A stretch of 29,197 nt of DNA from an uncultured Ruminiclostridium sp. (GTDB lineage: Bacteria > Bacillota > Clostridia > Oscillospirales > Ruminococcaceae). How positions within the stretch are numbered: position 1 is the stretch's first letter; each line of letters opens with the position of its first letter. The notes beneath the pieces are model-generated. The model worked only from the letters and a program-made list of their open reading frames with translations. It was not told the DNA's origin and made no database searches. The stretch lies in contig CAJTTE010000030.1 in assembly GCA_910579265.1 (NCBI GenBank), positions 1 to 29,197 on the forward strand. The letters are read 5' to 3'. The position numbers and the translations under genes are program-made. This document shows positions 8,193-15,914 of the stretch, piece after piece.

Positions 8193-8447
8193 TAAAAAAA
8201 TCAAGAATAGCGACTGCGGATACGGACGCCGCAATATCAATGATTAATGATCATATAACTCTCCCTTAGAAAACGGATACCAAGCTCCAGAAGCGGCCCG
8301 CTGCTCCTGAATACTTATTTTGTACGGCTAAGCTCCTAATAATTACCGAAGGTAACGGAATCATATCCCTAAGATCCCAAAACGTATTCACATAAAACAA
8401 AATGCGGTTTTCATAAAAACACGGTTGCATATAAGGAGCACTCATTT

Positions 8448-8558
8448 ATGAGCATGAAATTCCGACAATACAGAATTCACGCAAAAAAATGCATTCTTAT
8501 GAAAACAAGCACGACTGTTATTGCGTCCGGTTTGAACTTGGCGCTATCCGCTATTTAA
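8448..8558 (+). CDS. Candidate small protein of 36 residues upstream of recQ
   Basis: An ATG with AAGGAG nine bases upstream opens a 36-codon frame beginning MSMKFRQYRIHAKKCIL, with a hydrophobic end (IASGLNLALSAI). The basic start and hydrophobic end resemble a small membrane peptide, but no homology is recognisable. It lies 90 bp before recQ on the same strand. It may be a leader ORF or chance. Confidence 0.25.
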   Translation: MSMKFRQYRIHAKKCILMKTSTTVIASGLNLALSAI

Positions 8559-8648
8559 CGTACAATCTTCCGCACATAACGGACATGCCCCGGTTCAGCC
8601 GGATAAACAAACAGACCGGAAAATATGCAATAAAAAGGAAACCGGAAA

Positions 8649-10505
8649 ATGGACAAATACAAAATACTAAAAGATATATTCGGCCACTCGGATTTCCGCA
8701 AAGGGCAGGAAGAAGCCGTAAACTGCCTTCTTGACGGAAAAGATCTTCTTGCGGTAATGCCTACCGGCGCCGGAAAATCCGTTTGCTACCAGCTTCCCGC
8801 CCTGATGCTAAAGGGTATAACGATAGTTATATCTCCTTTAATATCTCTTATGAAGGATCAGTCTATGTCTTTGACGCAGAACGGAGTTTCTGCCGCATTT
8901 ATAAACAGTTCCCTTTCACCGTATGAATACGGAATGACCTTGAAGCTGGCAAAAAACGGCTTTTATAAAATTCTTTTTGTTGCGCCTGAAAGACTTGAAA
9001 GCGATTCGTTTTTGAATTTTGCGTTCAACGCCGATATATCGATGATCACAATAGATGAAGCCCATTGCGTGAGCCAGTGGGGACAGGATTTTCGTCCAAG
9101 CTATCTTAGGATTGCCGATTTTATCAAGGCTTTGCCAAAAAGGCCGGTGATCGGCGCATTTACTGCGACCGCAACCGATAAGGTCAGGGAAGATATAAAA
9201 GAAAAGCTTGAGCTTACGGCGCCTATGGAAATAATAACGGGATTTGACCGTCCGAATTTGTTTTTTGAAGTGATAAAAGCCGATCCCAAAACTAAACCGT
9301 TAGCTTTAAAAAAACTGCTTGAACGGTTTTCCGACCGTTCGGGAATAATCTACTGCTCCACACGGAAACAAACGGAACAGGTATTTACTTTCTGTTCGGA
9401 GCAGGGGGTGGAAACCGTAATGTATCATGCGGGGCTGCCCGACCAAGTACGTCTGAAAAGCCAGGAAGATTTTATTTATGACAGAGCGAAAGTAATGGTA
9501 GCAACAAACGCATTCGGCATGGGAATAGACAAATCAAACGTAGGCTTTGTGATACACTACAGCATGCCAAAAAGCCCGGAAGCATATTATCAGGAGGCCG
9601 GAAGAGCGGGACGCGACGGAACGGCGGCGGACTGTGTCCTTTTGTACAGCGGCGCAGATATAAATACAGCCCTTTACTTTATAGACAATATGACGGGAGA
9701 GGGTCTTACTCCGTCTCAGCTTGCCGCCGTCAAAAAGCAGGAGAGAAAACGCCTCAACGCAATGGTGGAGTATTGTACATCCTCCGAATGCCTGAGAAAA
9801 TATCTTTTAAGATACTTCGGAGAAGAATGCGAAAACTGCACGGGATGTTCGAACTGCAACGGGGAATTCAGAAACGAAGACATAACCGATCCCGCCCAGC
9901 GCATTATAAGCTGCGTATACCGTTTAAGGGAACGGAGACAAAGCTTCGGCTCGGCGATGATCTGCAATATATTGAAGGGCAGCAGGAATCAAAGGATCAG
10001 CGAAGGAAAGCTCAACACCTTATCTACCTTTGGAATAATGAGAGATTATGACAAAAAACGAATAAACGAACTTATAGATTTGTTGGTAAAAGAAGGATAC
10101 CTGAAGCGCACGGATGATGAATACAGAATGATATACATAACCGAAAAAGGCCATAGGGCGATTAAAGATCGGGAGAGAATAACCGCCAGAGTGCTTATAA
10201 AAAAAGAAACGCTTTTTGAGCCTTTTAAGGGCAGCGTCATGGTGAATGTATCCTCGGCATATGCATCCGATGAATACGATCCCGAATTATTTAAAATACT
10301 TAAGGAACTTCGCTTCAGCATAGCAAAGCGCCGCGGGCTTCCGGCATATATGATTTTCAGCAACGCCTCTTTGGAGGATATGGCTGCAAAAAAGCCGTTA
10401 ACATCTCAAGACTTTCTTACTGTAAACGGCGTAGGCGAGATGAAGCTGTCTCAATACGGTAATGAATTTATAGCGGCGGTAAAAGCTTATATCGATCAAA
10501 AATAA
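8649..10505 (+). CDS. recQ: ATP-dependent DNA helicase RecQ
   Basis: A 3'-5' helicase of the RecQ family acting in recombination and replication-fork repair. Motif I is AVMPTGAGKSVCYQLP (about residues 35-50). The DEAH box in TIDEAHCVSQWGQDFRPSY (about 133-151) carries the RecQ-specific aromatic loop. Motif VI is YYQEAGRAGRDG. The RQC zinc site is formed by the four Cys of CTSSEC...CENCTGCSNC (about 376-406), followed by a winged helix. A C-terminal HRDC domain (about 545-615, with MIFSNASLEDMAAKKP) is present. At 618 residues it is full length. AAAAAGGAAA precedes the ATG. The ArsC-like gene follows 16 bp later, so the two are probably co-transcribed. Confidence 0.95.
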   Translation: MDKYKILKDIFGHSDFRKGQEEAVNCLLDGKDLLAVMPTGAGKSVCYQLPALMLKGITIVISPLISLMKDQSMSLTQNGVSAAFINSSLSPYEYGMTLKLAKNGFYKILFVAPERLESDSFLNFAFNADISMITIDEAHCVSQWGQDFRPSYLRIADFIKALPKRPVIGAFTATATDKVREDIKEKLELTAPMEIITGFDRPNLFFEVIKADPKTKPLALKKLLERFSDRSGIIYCSTRKQTEQVFTFCSEQGVETVMYHAGLPDQVRLKSQEDFIYDRAKVMVATNAFGMGIDKSNVGFVIHYSMPKSPEAYYQEAGRAGRDGTAADCVLLYSGADINTALYFIDNMTGEGLTPSQLAAVKKQERKRLNAMVEYCTSSECLRKYLLRYFGEECENCTGCSNCNGEFRNEDITDPAQRIISCVYRLRERRQSFGSAMICNILKGSRNQRISEGKLNTLSTFGIMRDYDKKRINELIDLLVKEGYLKRTDDEYRMIYITEKGHRAIKDRERITARVLIKKETLFEPFKGSVMVNVSSAYASDEYDPELFKILKELRFSIAKRRGLPAYMIFSNASLEDMAAKKPLTSQDFLTVNGVGEMKLSQYGNEFIAAVKAYIDQK

Positions 10506-10521
10506 AGGAAAGGATCATTTT

Positions 10522-10872
10522 ATGAACATTCAGATATTCGGCACAAAAAAGTGCTTCGAAACAAAAAAAGCCCAACGCTTTTTTAAAGAACGCGGGATAA
10601 AGTTTCAGTTTATTGACTTAACGCAAAAATCAATGAGCAAAGGTGAATTCAATTCGATACGTTCTGCGGTAGGAGGGACGGAAAACCTGATCAAGACAGA
10701 AACGGACGAATATGCACAGGTCAAATATCTCCTCCCCGAAGCACAAATGGAAAAAATACTTGAAATGCCCTCTCTGTTTAAAACCCCCATAGTCCGTAAC
10801 GGAAAAAAAGCAACCGTCGGAAACTGCCCCAAAATATGGAAGGACTGGATAGAGAAAGGCAGCTGTCAATAA
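10522..10872 (+). CDS. ArsC/Spx-family thioredoxin-fold protein
   Basis: A 116-residue protein with the ArsC/Spx layout: a beta strand, then GTKKCFETKKAQRFF with Cys11 at the active-site position, YffB-like spacing, and LFKTPIVRNGKKATVG near residues 86-101 with the cis-Pro expected of the fold. The second position after Cys11 is Thr14 (CFET), not the CXXC of redox-sensing Spx. It fits the broad group annotated as arsenate reductase family protein. Arsenate reduction is not implied, because no ars genes are nearby. It may be a thiol oxidoreductase or regulator. AAGGAAAGG precedes the ATG, and recQ lies 16 bp upstream. Confidence 0.82.
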   Translation: MNIQIFGTKKCFETKKAQRFFKERGIKFQFIDLTQKSMSKGEFNSIRSAVGGTENLIKTETDEYAQVKYLLPEAQMEKILEMPSLFKTPIVRNGKKATVGNCPKIWKDWIEKGSCQ

Positions 10873-11039
10873 ACACAATGCCTTCTTTCCGGCGGATTCT
10901 GTCGGTCGGTCCCTGCTTTTAATTCCCGCCCGAAAAAAACATAATATTCGTTTCAATAAAATTAACGGCATATTTATCCCGCAGCGGCTTAGCATCCTAT
11001 ATGATCGTATTTTTTATCAAAAAAAAGAACGAAGCGCTC

Positions 11040-11530
11040 TCACTTAAATGATACAATATTCTCAGGCATCAAAATAAAATCTTCCTCTTTCCCCAATCTG
11101 AGGTTATTATATCATAAAAAGAGCGGAGCAAGACGGAGCGATTCCTTAAAAACGATAAAATGTCCTCAGACATTAAAATCATTTTTTCCTCTTTCCGCTG
11201 TCTGAGGTTATTATATCATAAAAAGAGCGAAGCGAAGCGGAGCGATTCCTTAAAAACGATAAAATGTCCTCAGACATTAAAATATTTTTTTCCTCTTTCC
11301 GCTGTCTGAGGTTATTATATCATAAAAAGAGCGAAGCAAAGCGGAGCGATTCCTTAAAAACGATAAAATGTCCTCAGACATTAAAATATTTTTTTCCTCT
11401 TTCCGCTGTCTGAGGTTATTATATCATAAAAAGAGCGAAGCAAAGCGGAGCGATTCCTTAAAAACGATAAAATGTCCTCAGACATTAAAATCATTTTTTC
11501 CTCTTTCCGCTGTCTGAGGTTATTCTATCA
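11040..11530 (-). repeat. 104-bp repeat array B, 5 units, exact period
   Basis: The anchor TGAGGTTATT occurs at 11099, 11203, 11307, 11411 and 11515, every spacing being 104 bp. Read on the minus strand each unit has CCTCAGACA, a loop with AAAGAGGAAAAA, then TGTCTGAGG, then a conserved block with AATCGCTCCGCT and GCTCTTTTTATGATATAATA. The first unit (near 11,050) is the most divergent. Units 11485-11381 and 11381-11277 each hold a complete 34-codon frame whose TAA overlaps the next ATG (TAATG). The array fills the gap between two convergent genes and follows the 3' end of the minus-strand hydrolase gene within 12 bp. Confidence 0.93.
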
Positions 11531-11541
11531 TAATATTTACA

Positions 11542-12333
11542 TCAAAACACTACATAATCTCCGGCAAGATTTTGGACAGGTGCAACTTTAAGCATATAAT
11601 CCTTTTCAAAAGCCGCCCCCAGGCTGCCCAAACGGTCTCTGACCTTATTAAAGGCAGTTTCGGGGGTATTGTTTTCCTGGCTCAAATGTCCCAGAACAAT
11701 ACTTACCGTTCCGCTGTTTACCAGCTTGCCGCAAAAGTCAGCCGAATCATTATTTGATAAATGCCCGTTTTCGCCGGCAATTCTGCGTTTAAGATATTCG
11801 GGATAAGCCGCGTTTCTCATAAGGAGCTCAGGTTGATAATTAGCTTCTATAAATACGGTGCGGCAGCCCGTCAGGCTTTTTGAAACCTCATCCGTTACAT
11901 ATCCGAGATCGGTACAAAAGCCAATGCTGCTGTCAATGAAGTCAAATCTATATCCAAGGCTGAACGCCGCGTCATGGGGCGTTGAAAATGATTTTACAGA
12001 AGCGTCAAATTTTATCTCGGAAAGCTCTTCGACAGTATGTAGATCCGCAGCCGAAGCCACAAGGCCATGATTGATAAGGTAATTCAGCGTAGGCTCCGAA
12101 GCGAAAATAGGTATGTGTGTTTTCTTCGTCAGCGTTAAAAGACCCTTAACATGATCCGTATGCTCGTGAGTTATCAGAACGGCTCTTACCGATCCGATAT
12201 CCGCACCAACGGCACCCAGACCTTCACAAAACGCTTTATAACTGCACCCCATGTCCACTGCTATTCCGTTTTCACTGGTTCCTATATATGTAGAATTGCC
12301 TTTGCTTGAGCTGCATATCGGTAAAAGCTTCAC
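11542..12333 (-). CDS. MBL-fold metallo-hydrolase, YycJ/WalJ-like
   Basis: A 263-residue metallo-beta-lactamase-fold protein. The start PICSSSKGNSTYIG matches the SGSSGN-type opening of the YycJ/WalJ group. The metal-binding motif is THEHTDH at about residues 55-61, with further ligands in FSTPHDAA and the final GHLSQENN. YycJ/WalJ is associated in Bacillota with the WalRK cell-wall regulon and proposed to be a 5'-3' exonuclease that coordinates replication and division. No walRK genes are in the window, so the assignment rests on sequence pattern. The start codon is GTG with GGAGA eight bases upstream. The gene ends 12 bp before a 104-bp repeat array on the same strand. Confidence 0.85.
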   Translation of the reverse strand: MKLLPICSSSKGNSTYIGTSENGIAVDMGCSYKAFCEGLGAVGADIGSVRAVLITHEHTDHVKGLLTLTKKTHIPIFASEPTLNYLINHGLVASAADLHTVEELSEIKFDASVKSFSTPHDAAFSLGYRFDFIDSSIGFCTDLGYVTDEVSKSLTGCRTVFIEANYQPELLMRNAAYPEYLKRRIAGENGHLSNNDSADFCGKLVNSGTVSIVLGHLSQENNTPETAFNKVRDRLGSLGAAFEKDYMLKVAPVQNLAGDYVVF

Positions 12334-12532
12334 CTTTGTTCTCTCCTTGATTGTCCAGTATTTTCCCGCGCATAAACGTCGTATGCTTTAACGGAGCCGC
12401 AGCTTTCATACGGTTTAATCTGCGTTTACAAAATCCGGTGCTGCGGTCATATCACCGGATATATCGAAGCTTTGAGGCTATACCGCAGATTTTTTAAGCG
12501 GTCGTGCCTTAAGATTGCACAAACCGGATGAC

Positions 12533-12550
12533 AAAAGGCTGCCGCCTTTT
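12533..12550 (-). terminator. Short hairpin terminator after the cassette array
   Basis: AAAAGGC pairs with GCCTTTT around TGCC, giving a 7-bp stem that can work on either strand. It lies 79 bp past the stop of the P-loop kinase gene, the last gene of the minus-strand array. Its short U-tract makes it only moderately convincing. Confidence 0.45.
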
Positions 12551-12628
12551 AAGCAAAATTTGTTCAGTATAATGAAAAATATAAATGCATATGCCGGCAT
12601 GATCCGATAAGCGGTAATAGTTTGGAAT

Positions 12629-13174
12629 TTATTGAAGTACAGCACTTTTATCTGCGATTATCTTCTTTATCGCAAAAACCGTATCTCCTGTCAAAAGATT
12701 TGTTGTGTCTATAACATTTTGCTCATAGTCACCCAAATCATTAAATTGTTCCCACATTGTTTCTACTAATTCGATATTTGCTTCCCTATTTAATTTAGAG
12801 CGTTCAACCGCTCGTTTCATGGTTTCATCTTTACTGCTTCTTAAAATGATATAGTGTACTTCATAACCTTCTTTGGCAGCATCTTGCCATGGTTTTAAAA
12901 ACCATGGTCCTACAATGCCATCTACGATTACATCATATCCACCTTTAACATAACGCTTTGCGGCTTCTAAAAAAGCTTCGATCACAACCAAATTCTGTTC
13001 GTTGGATTCAGGTAAATGCGGTGGTATTGCTCCCTTGCTAAGATAATGATAAAAGTCATCTGTGTGCATATGAACAGATTTCTCCATATCGGATTCTTTT
13101 GCAATGATAGATGCTGCTGTTGTTTTCCCTGTTCCGGGCGAACCGGTAATTATGATAATTCTGCCCTGCTCCAT
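12629..13174 (-). CDS. P-loop nucleotide kinase-like protein (cassette gene 5)
   Basis: A 181-residue protein with a Walker A motif GSPGTGKTT at residues 11-19 and a compact layout like shikimate, gluconate or zeta-toxin-type small kinases. It has HTDDFYHYLSKG after the first helix (a possible substrate-binding Asp), a Walker-B-like strand YDVIVDGIVGPWF (about residues 80-92), and a basic lid region RAVERSKLNRE. Homologues of this kind are often annotated as AAA family ATPase; the substrate is unknown. A GGAAAGGA ribosome site lies about 11 bases before the ATG. A tRNA-Leu-half repeat (13235-13290) lies about 60 bp upstream in the same orientation, as with the other four genes of this array. 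It is the last gene of the run. Confidence 0.82.
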   Translation of the reverse strand: MEQGRIIIITGSPGTGKTTAASIIAKESDMEKSVHMHTDDFYHYLSKGAIPPHLPESNEQNLVVIEAFLEAAKRYVKGGYDVIVDGIVGPWFLKPWQDAAKEGYEVHYIILRSSKDETMKRAVERSKLNREANIELVETMWEQFNDLGDYEQNVIDTTNLLTGDTVFAIKKIIADKSAVLQ

Positions 13175-13234
13175 TTAGACAATATCCTTTCCAACATTAT
13201 TTCCCGGTTCGTTTTCAATAAGTCGATTTACAAT

Positions 13235-13290
13235 TGTAGTAACGCCGCCCAGATCTGGTGGGCCTACCGGTTCCGCCATACTCGCATATT
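13235..13290 (-). repeat. tRNA-Leu 5'-half-like repeat R1
   Basis: Read on the minus strand: GCGAGTA (acceptor-like), TG, GCGGAACCGGTAGGCCC (D-arm-like), then ACCAGATCTGGGC and the conserved ending GCGTTACTAC. The 3' anticodon stem, variable arm and T-arm are absent. Its D-arm has diverged (GCG no longer pairs fully). It precedes the kinase gene. Confidence 0.75.
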
Positions 13291-13337
13291 TGTTTTTCTG
13301 TTTTTAACTAAGCGGCAAACCTAAAATCTCCGCTCAT

Positions 13338-14183
13338 TTAATGTATTGTAATCCTGTCTATGCCCTGAATATTGCGGGAAGAGATATACAAAAAGTTATC
13401 TTCTATATATGCGCAGCCTGACAGCTGTAAGGGAGTGCTGATTACTTTTAATGGTTTCAATGTATCTTTATTCCAAAGGGCAATTTCCGAGCAAGGGTAG
13501 GAAACCGTTGCCAGCATATCCCCACATATCCCGGCACAAACAAACATTTTTTTGTGTGCATTCTTTATTGAAGTCTGGATTTCAAAGTTTTTCACGCTGA
13601 TTTTAAAAAGTTTTCCGTCATGGCTTGCGGCATATAAGCTTTCTCCGTCAATATACAAGCTGCCGATATTCTTTTTGCTTAAAACGAGTGTTTTTTCAAC
13701 GGAAAGAGTGGATTTATCCAATATCAGCAATTTCCCGTCTACCGTACCGCAAATTAAGTATGAACCATAAGGTCGTATGCTCCACATACTGTTTTGAGAA
13801 ACATTATACTCCTTTATCGAATATGACCGCCTGTCAAGGGTAATGATTTTCCCGTTTCTGACGGAACAATAAACAACATCCTTATCAACCGCTATCCCGC
13901 ATATATCGGAGCTCAGGTCATTTCCTAACTGCCATTTGCCAAGCAGCTCATAATCCCTTTGACGAATGGCATAGAGTGTGCAAAAATCATATATAAATAT
14001 CTGTTCATCATCGGCAGTCAGCTTTCGTGATAAGCCTTCTTTCTCAAATACTGCCTTTTGACATATAATATTTCGGGAATATTTATCAATTTTCACAAGA
14101 TTTTTCCCGCACATACAATCAATACACTGCTTCGTAATATTGAAGCCTGTTACGATTCCGCTTAATTGCGCTATATGCTCCAT
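13338..14183 (-). CDS. Beta-propeller repeat protein (cassette gene 4)
   Basis: A 281-residue protein built of about six or seven repeats of ~40 residues, of the type DGKLLILDKSTLSVEKTLVL, DGKLFKISVKNFEIQTS and NGKIITLDRRSYSIKEY. These have the strand-turn-strand pattern of WD40/PQQ-like propellers, with DG or NG turns. There is no signal peptide, so it is probably cytosolic, and no catalytic residues are recognisable. Such proteins act as scaffolds or ligand binders. A CXXC-like pair occurs at the N-terminus (CIDCMCGK). It sits between repeats R2 (upstream) and R1 (downstream) as a single-gene cassette with no relation to its neighbours. Confidence 0.75.
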   Translation of the reverse strand: MEHIAQLSGIVTGFNITKQCIDCMCGKNLVKIDKYSRNIICQKAVFEKEGLSRKLTADDEQIFIYDFCTLYAIRQRDYELLGKWQLGNDLSSDICGIAVDKDVVYCSVRNGKIITLDRRSYSIKEYNVSQNSMWSIRPYGSYLICGTVDGKLLILDKSTLSVEKTLVLSKKNIGSLYIDGESLYAASHDGKLFKISVKNFEIQTSIKNAHKKMFVCAGICGDMLATVSYPCSEIALWNKDTLKPLKVISTPLQLSGCAYIEDNFLYISSRNIQGIDRITIH

Positions 14184-14257
14184 ACTTTAACCTCGTGCAT
14201 TTTCAGATTTGCTGATTTTCTGTTTTTTCATTAACAGTTACAGGAAAAAAATCCGAT

Positions 14258-14318
14258 GCAGTAACGCTGCCCAAATCTGGTGCGTCTGCCAGTTCCGCCA
14301 TACCCGCATATTAAATTT
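14258..14318 (-). repeat. tRNA-Leu 5'-half-like repeat R2 (best preserved)
   Basis: On the minus strand: AAATTTAATAT, then GCGGGTA, TG, GCGGAACTGGCAGACGC with a perfect GCG/CGC D-stem, A26, CCAGA as 5' anticodon stem, loop-like TTTGGGC, then AGCGTTACTGC. The CCAGA is never matched by a TCTGG, so the tRNA likeness stops at the anticodon loop. It lies about 75 bp before the beta-propeller gene. Confidence 0.85.
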
Positions 14319-14383
14319 TTTCACGTATAAACCAGAACTTTCGGAAAATTATTATTCTATGATCTTCATGTAAATTAAAAGTT

Positions 14384-14842
14384 TTATTCACTTAGCCTCT
14401 TATAAAAGCTTACATGAGAATCCAGTTCGTTAAATCCATTTTTTTGATAAAACTGATAGGACGGCTTATCATTATCTGTTTGAAGGAAGATACCTGACAA
14501 TCCACGTTTTTGTATATCGGCTTCAATCATTTTCATGAACCGTGAACCTATGCCTTTACATTGAACATCAGGGGAAACACAAAACTCTTCGATATTATAA
14601 TTTGTTCCTTCCCACCAATGACGAATAATTCCAATTGAAAGTGCAGACAATTTCCCGTTTATTAGAAGTCCATAATTAAGTGAATGAAAAGAACCAGATA
14701 TTTCTTTGATGTATTCTGTCAACTGACAGTTGTCACTCCAGTTATCATTCCACGGTTCTTGTTCAAAAGCGCTTTTGTATAATTCTGCCATCTGTGGCAA
14801 ATAAGTTTCATCAAGTATTACAAATTGTTCTGCTAAATTCAT
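14384..14842 (-). CDS. GNAT-family N-acetyltransferase (cassette gene 3)
   Basis: A 152-residue GCN5-related acetyltransferase that would use acetyl-CoA on an unknown amine. Motif A is EEFCVSPDVQCKGIGSRFM (about residues 86-104) with the Q-X-X-G-X-G acetyl-CoA loop. Motif B follows as DNDKPSYQFYQKNGF. The frame is open further upstream to 14968, but that extension would run through repeat R3 and has no ribosome site. The ATG at 14842 has GAGGTGA at good spacing and starts MNLAEQFVILDETYLPQM, a natural GNAT beginning, so I chose it. It sits between R3 and R2. Confidence 0.85.
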   Translation of the reverse strand: MNLAEQFVILDETYLPQMAELYKSAFEQEPWNDNWSDNCQLTEYIKEISGSFHSLNYGLLINGKLSALSIGIIRHWWEGTNYNIEEFCVSPDVQCKGIGSRFMKMIEADIQKRGLSGIFLQTDNDKPSYQFYQKNGFNELDSHVSFYKRLSE

Positions 14843-14896
14843 ATTAAAAATCACCTCAGATTTATCAATCAGCATTATTTTATTTACCCAAATTTT

Positions 14897-14960
14897 ACTG
14901 TAGTAACGCAACATAAATCTGGTGCGTCTGCCAGTTCTGCTATACTCGCATATTAAATTT
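14897..14960 (-). repeat. tRNA-Leu 5'-half-like repeat R3
   Basis: On the minus strand: AAATTTAATAT, GCGAGTA, TA, GCAGAACTGGCAGACGC, A, CCAGA, then TTTATGTTGCGTTACTACAG. The D-arm loop (AACTGGCAGA) and the ending GCGTTACTAC are intact, while the segment at the anticodon loop differs from R2. It precedes the GNAT gene. Confidence 0.8.
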
Positions 14961-15004
14961 TCTGTCAAATTTTTACCTGCCGACAGCCGCAGGAATTAAA
15001 TACA

Positions 15005-15067
15005 CTGTAGTAACGCAAACGAAATCTATTGCGCATGCCAATTTCGCCGCAGGTGCGACACATTATA
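15005..15067 (-). repeat. tRNA-Leu 5'-half-like repeat R4, no gene of its own
   Basis: On the minus strand: GCGGCGAAATTGGCATGCGC (D-arm-like with GCG/CGC stem), A, ATAGA, TTTCGTTT, then GCGTTACTACAG. The acceptor part is diverged. Only about 45 bp separate it from R3, so this interval holds no gene, as if a cassette were empty or lost. Its upstream edge is fused to the 104-bp repeat array C through TGGTATAATG. Confidence 0.65.
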
Positions 15068-15280
15068 CCATTAGAAAAGTGAGCGAAGCGAACGCTTCCT
15101 TTAAATCGGTACAATGTTCTCAAACATTAAAATAAATTCTTCCTCTTTATTTTGTTTGAGGTTATTATACCATAAAAAGAGCGAAGCGAAGCGGAGCGAT
15201 TCCTCAAAATCGGTACAATGTTCTCAAACATTAATATAAATTCTTCCTCTTTATTTTGTTTGAGGTTATTATACCTTAAA
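15062..15280 (-). repeat. 104-bp repeat array C, 2 units
   Basis: The anchor TGAGGTTATT occurs at 15157 and 15261, 104 bp apart. On the minus strand the stem arms are CCTCAAACA and TGTTTGAGA, where arrays B and D have CCTCAGACA and TGTCTGAG. Both sides changed together. A 34-codon frame runs from 15231 to 15127 and ends in TAATG at the next unit. The array lies 3' of the 158-residue unknown gene, same strand, and abuts R4. Confidence 0.9.
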
Positions 15281-15321
15281 TCCCACGAAATCGCAAGTAT
15301 TTCACAAAAACAGTCACCTTT

Positions 15322-15798
15322 TTAACAACTAAAACTGCCGCCCCTGTCTGAAATATAATGAATACATATTTCTACCATTTTCTTTAGGAACGGAAGTTCA
15401 GTCCTGCCGGGATTATCTATTCGAAATGTGGTACCGCACACTCCCTCAAAAGTTTTCCCGAAAATTATTTTTTTGCATGAGCCGCAATGTCCGAAATCAA
15501 TATATTTCCGGGCTATTTCTTTAATTTCCGACTCCGGAATGTCACTTTCAAACGCCTTGCTGCCCTCAGACCATACTGTCCATAGGTTTTCAGGCTCGTC
15601 AGGATCTTTGATTGCAATAAAAGCAACGCACTCGTCTTTGAATTTAAGCCAATAATATATTTTATTTTTCCAGCAATCTCCATCATCCTTGTAAAACTCA
15701 ATGCCCAAGCTTCTTAAAAAATCAATATATTCTAAAGCTATTATCCGATTCTCTCCAAAAAGATTTTCCATTATGTAATCTTCAATTTGCTTTGTCAT
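15322..15798 (-). CDS. Unknown protein, 158 residues (cassette gene 2)
   Basis: I do not recognise this protein. It is acidic and soluble, with no signal peptide. Visible patterns are an aromatic-rich central strand pair (YYWLKFKDECVAFIAIKD, then LWTVWSEGSKAF), a Cys-rich element FGHCGSCKKI at about residues 103-112, and a C-terminal helix (LKKMVEICIHYIS). It could belong to a small-domain superfamily resembling DUF3788-like folds, but that is a guess. TTG at 15801 is possible, yet the ATG at 15798 has GGAGG six bases upstream, so I chose it. Repeat R5 ends directly before that ribosome site. The gene is followed by the 104-bp repeat array C. Confidence 0.75.
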   Translation of the reverse strand: MTKQIEDYIMENLFGENRIIALEYIDFLRSLGIEFYKDDGDCWKNKIYYWLKFKDECVAFIAIKDPDEPENLWTVWSEGSKAFESDIPESEIKEIARKYIDFGHCGSCKKIIFGKTFEGVCGTTFRIDNPGRTELPFLKKMVEICIHYISDRGGSFSC

Positions 15799-15810
15799 CA
15801 AAAACCTCCA

Positions 15811-15872
15811 CAGCAGTAACCCTGCTCAAACACGGTGCGTCCGCCTGTTCATCTATACCCGCATATTAAATT
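15811..15872 (-). repeat. tRNA-Leu 5'-half-like repeat R5
   Basis: On the minus strand: GAATTTAATAT, GCGGGTA, TA, GATGAACAGGCGGACGC, A, CCGTG, TTTGAGC, AGGGTTACTGC. TTTGAG here would fit the anticodon loop of a Leu(GAG)-type tRNA, but again there is no 3' half. The repeat ends immediately before the GGAGG of the 158-residue gene. Confidence 0.72.
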
Positions 15873-15914
15873 CTCCGCCGATTTTTGCCCGAATAACAAT
15901 TAGAGCTTGTCGGG

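Noticed and set aside
13235..13290. Intact tRNA-Leu gene
   Set aside because: Only the 5' half pattern is present in R1-R6. There is no 3' anticodon stem, T-arm (GGTTCGA) or CCA end, so none can be a working tRNA gene.
14843..14968. N-terminal extension of the GNAT protein
   Set aside because: The open frame runs through repeat R3 and lacks a ribosome site, whereas the ATG at 14842 has GAGGTGA and begins like a GNAT domain.
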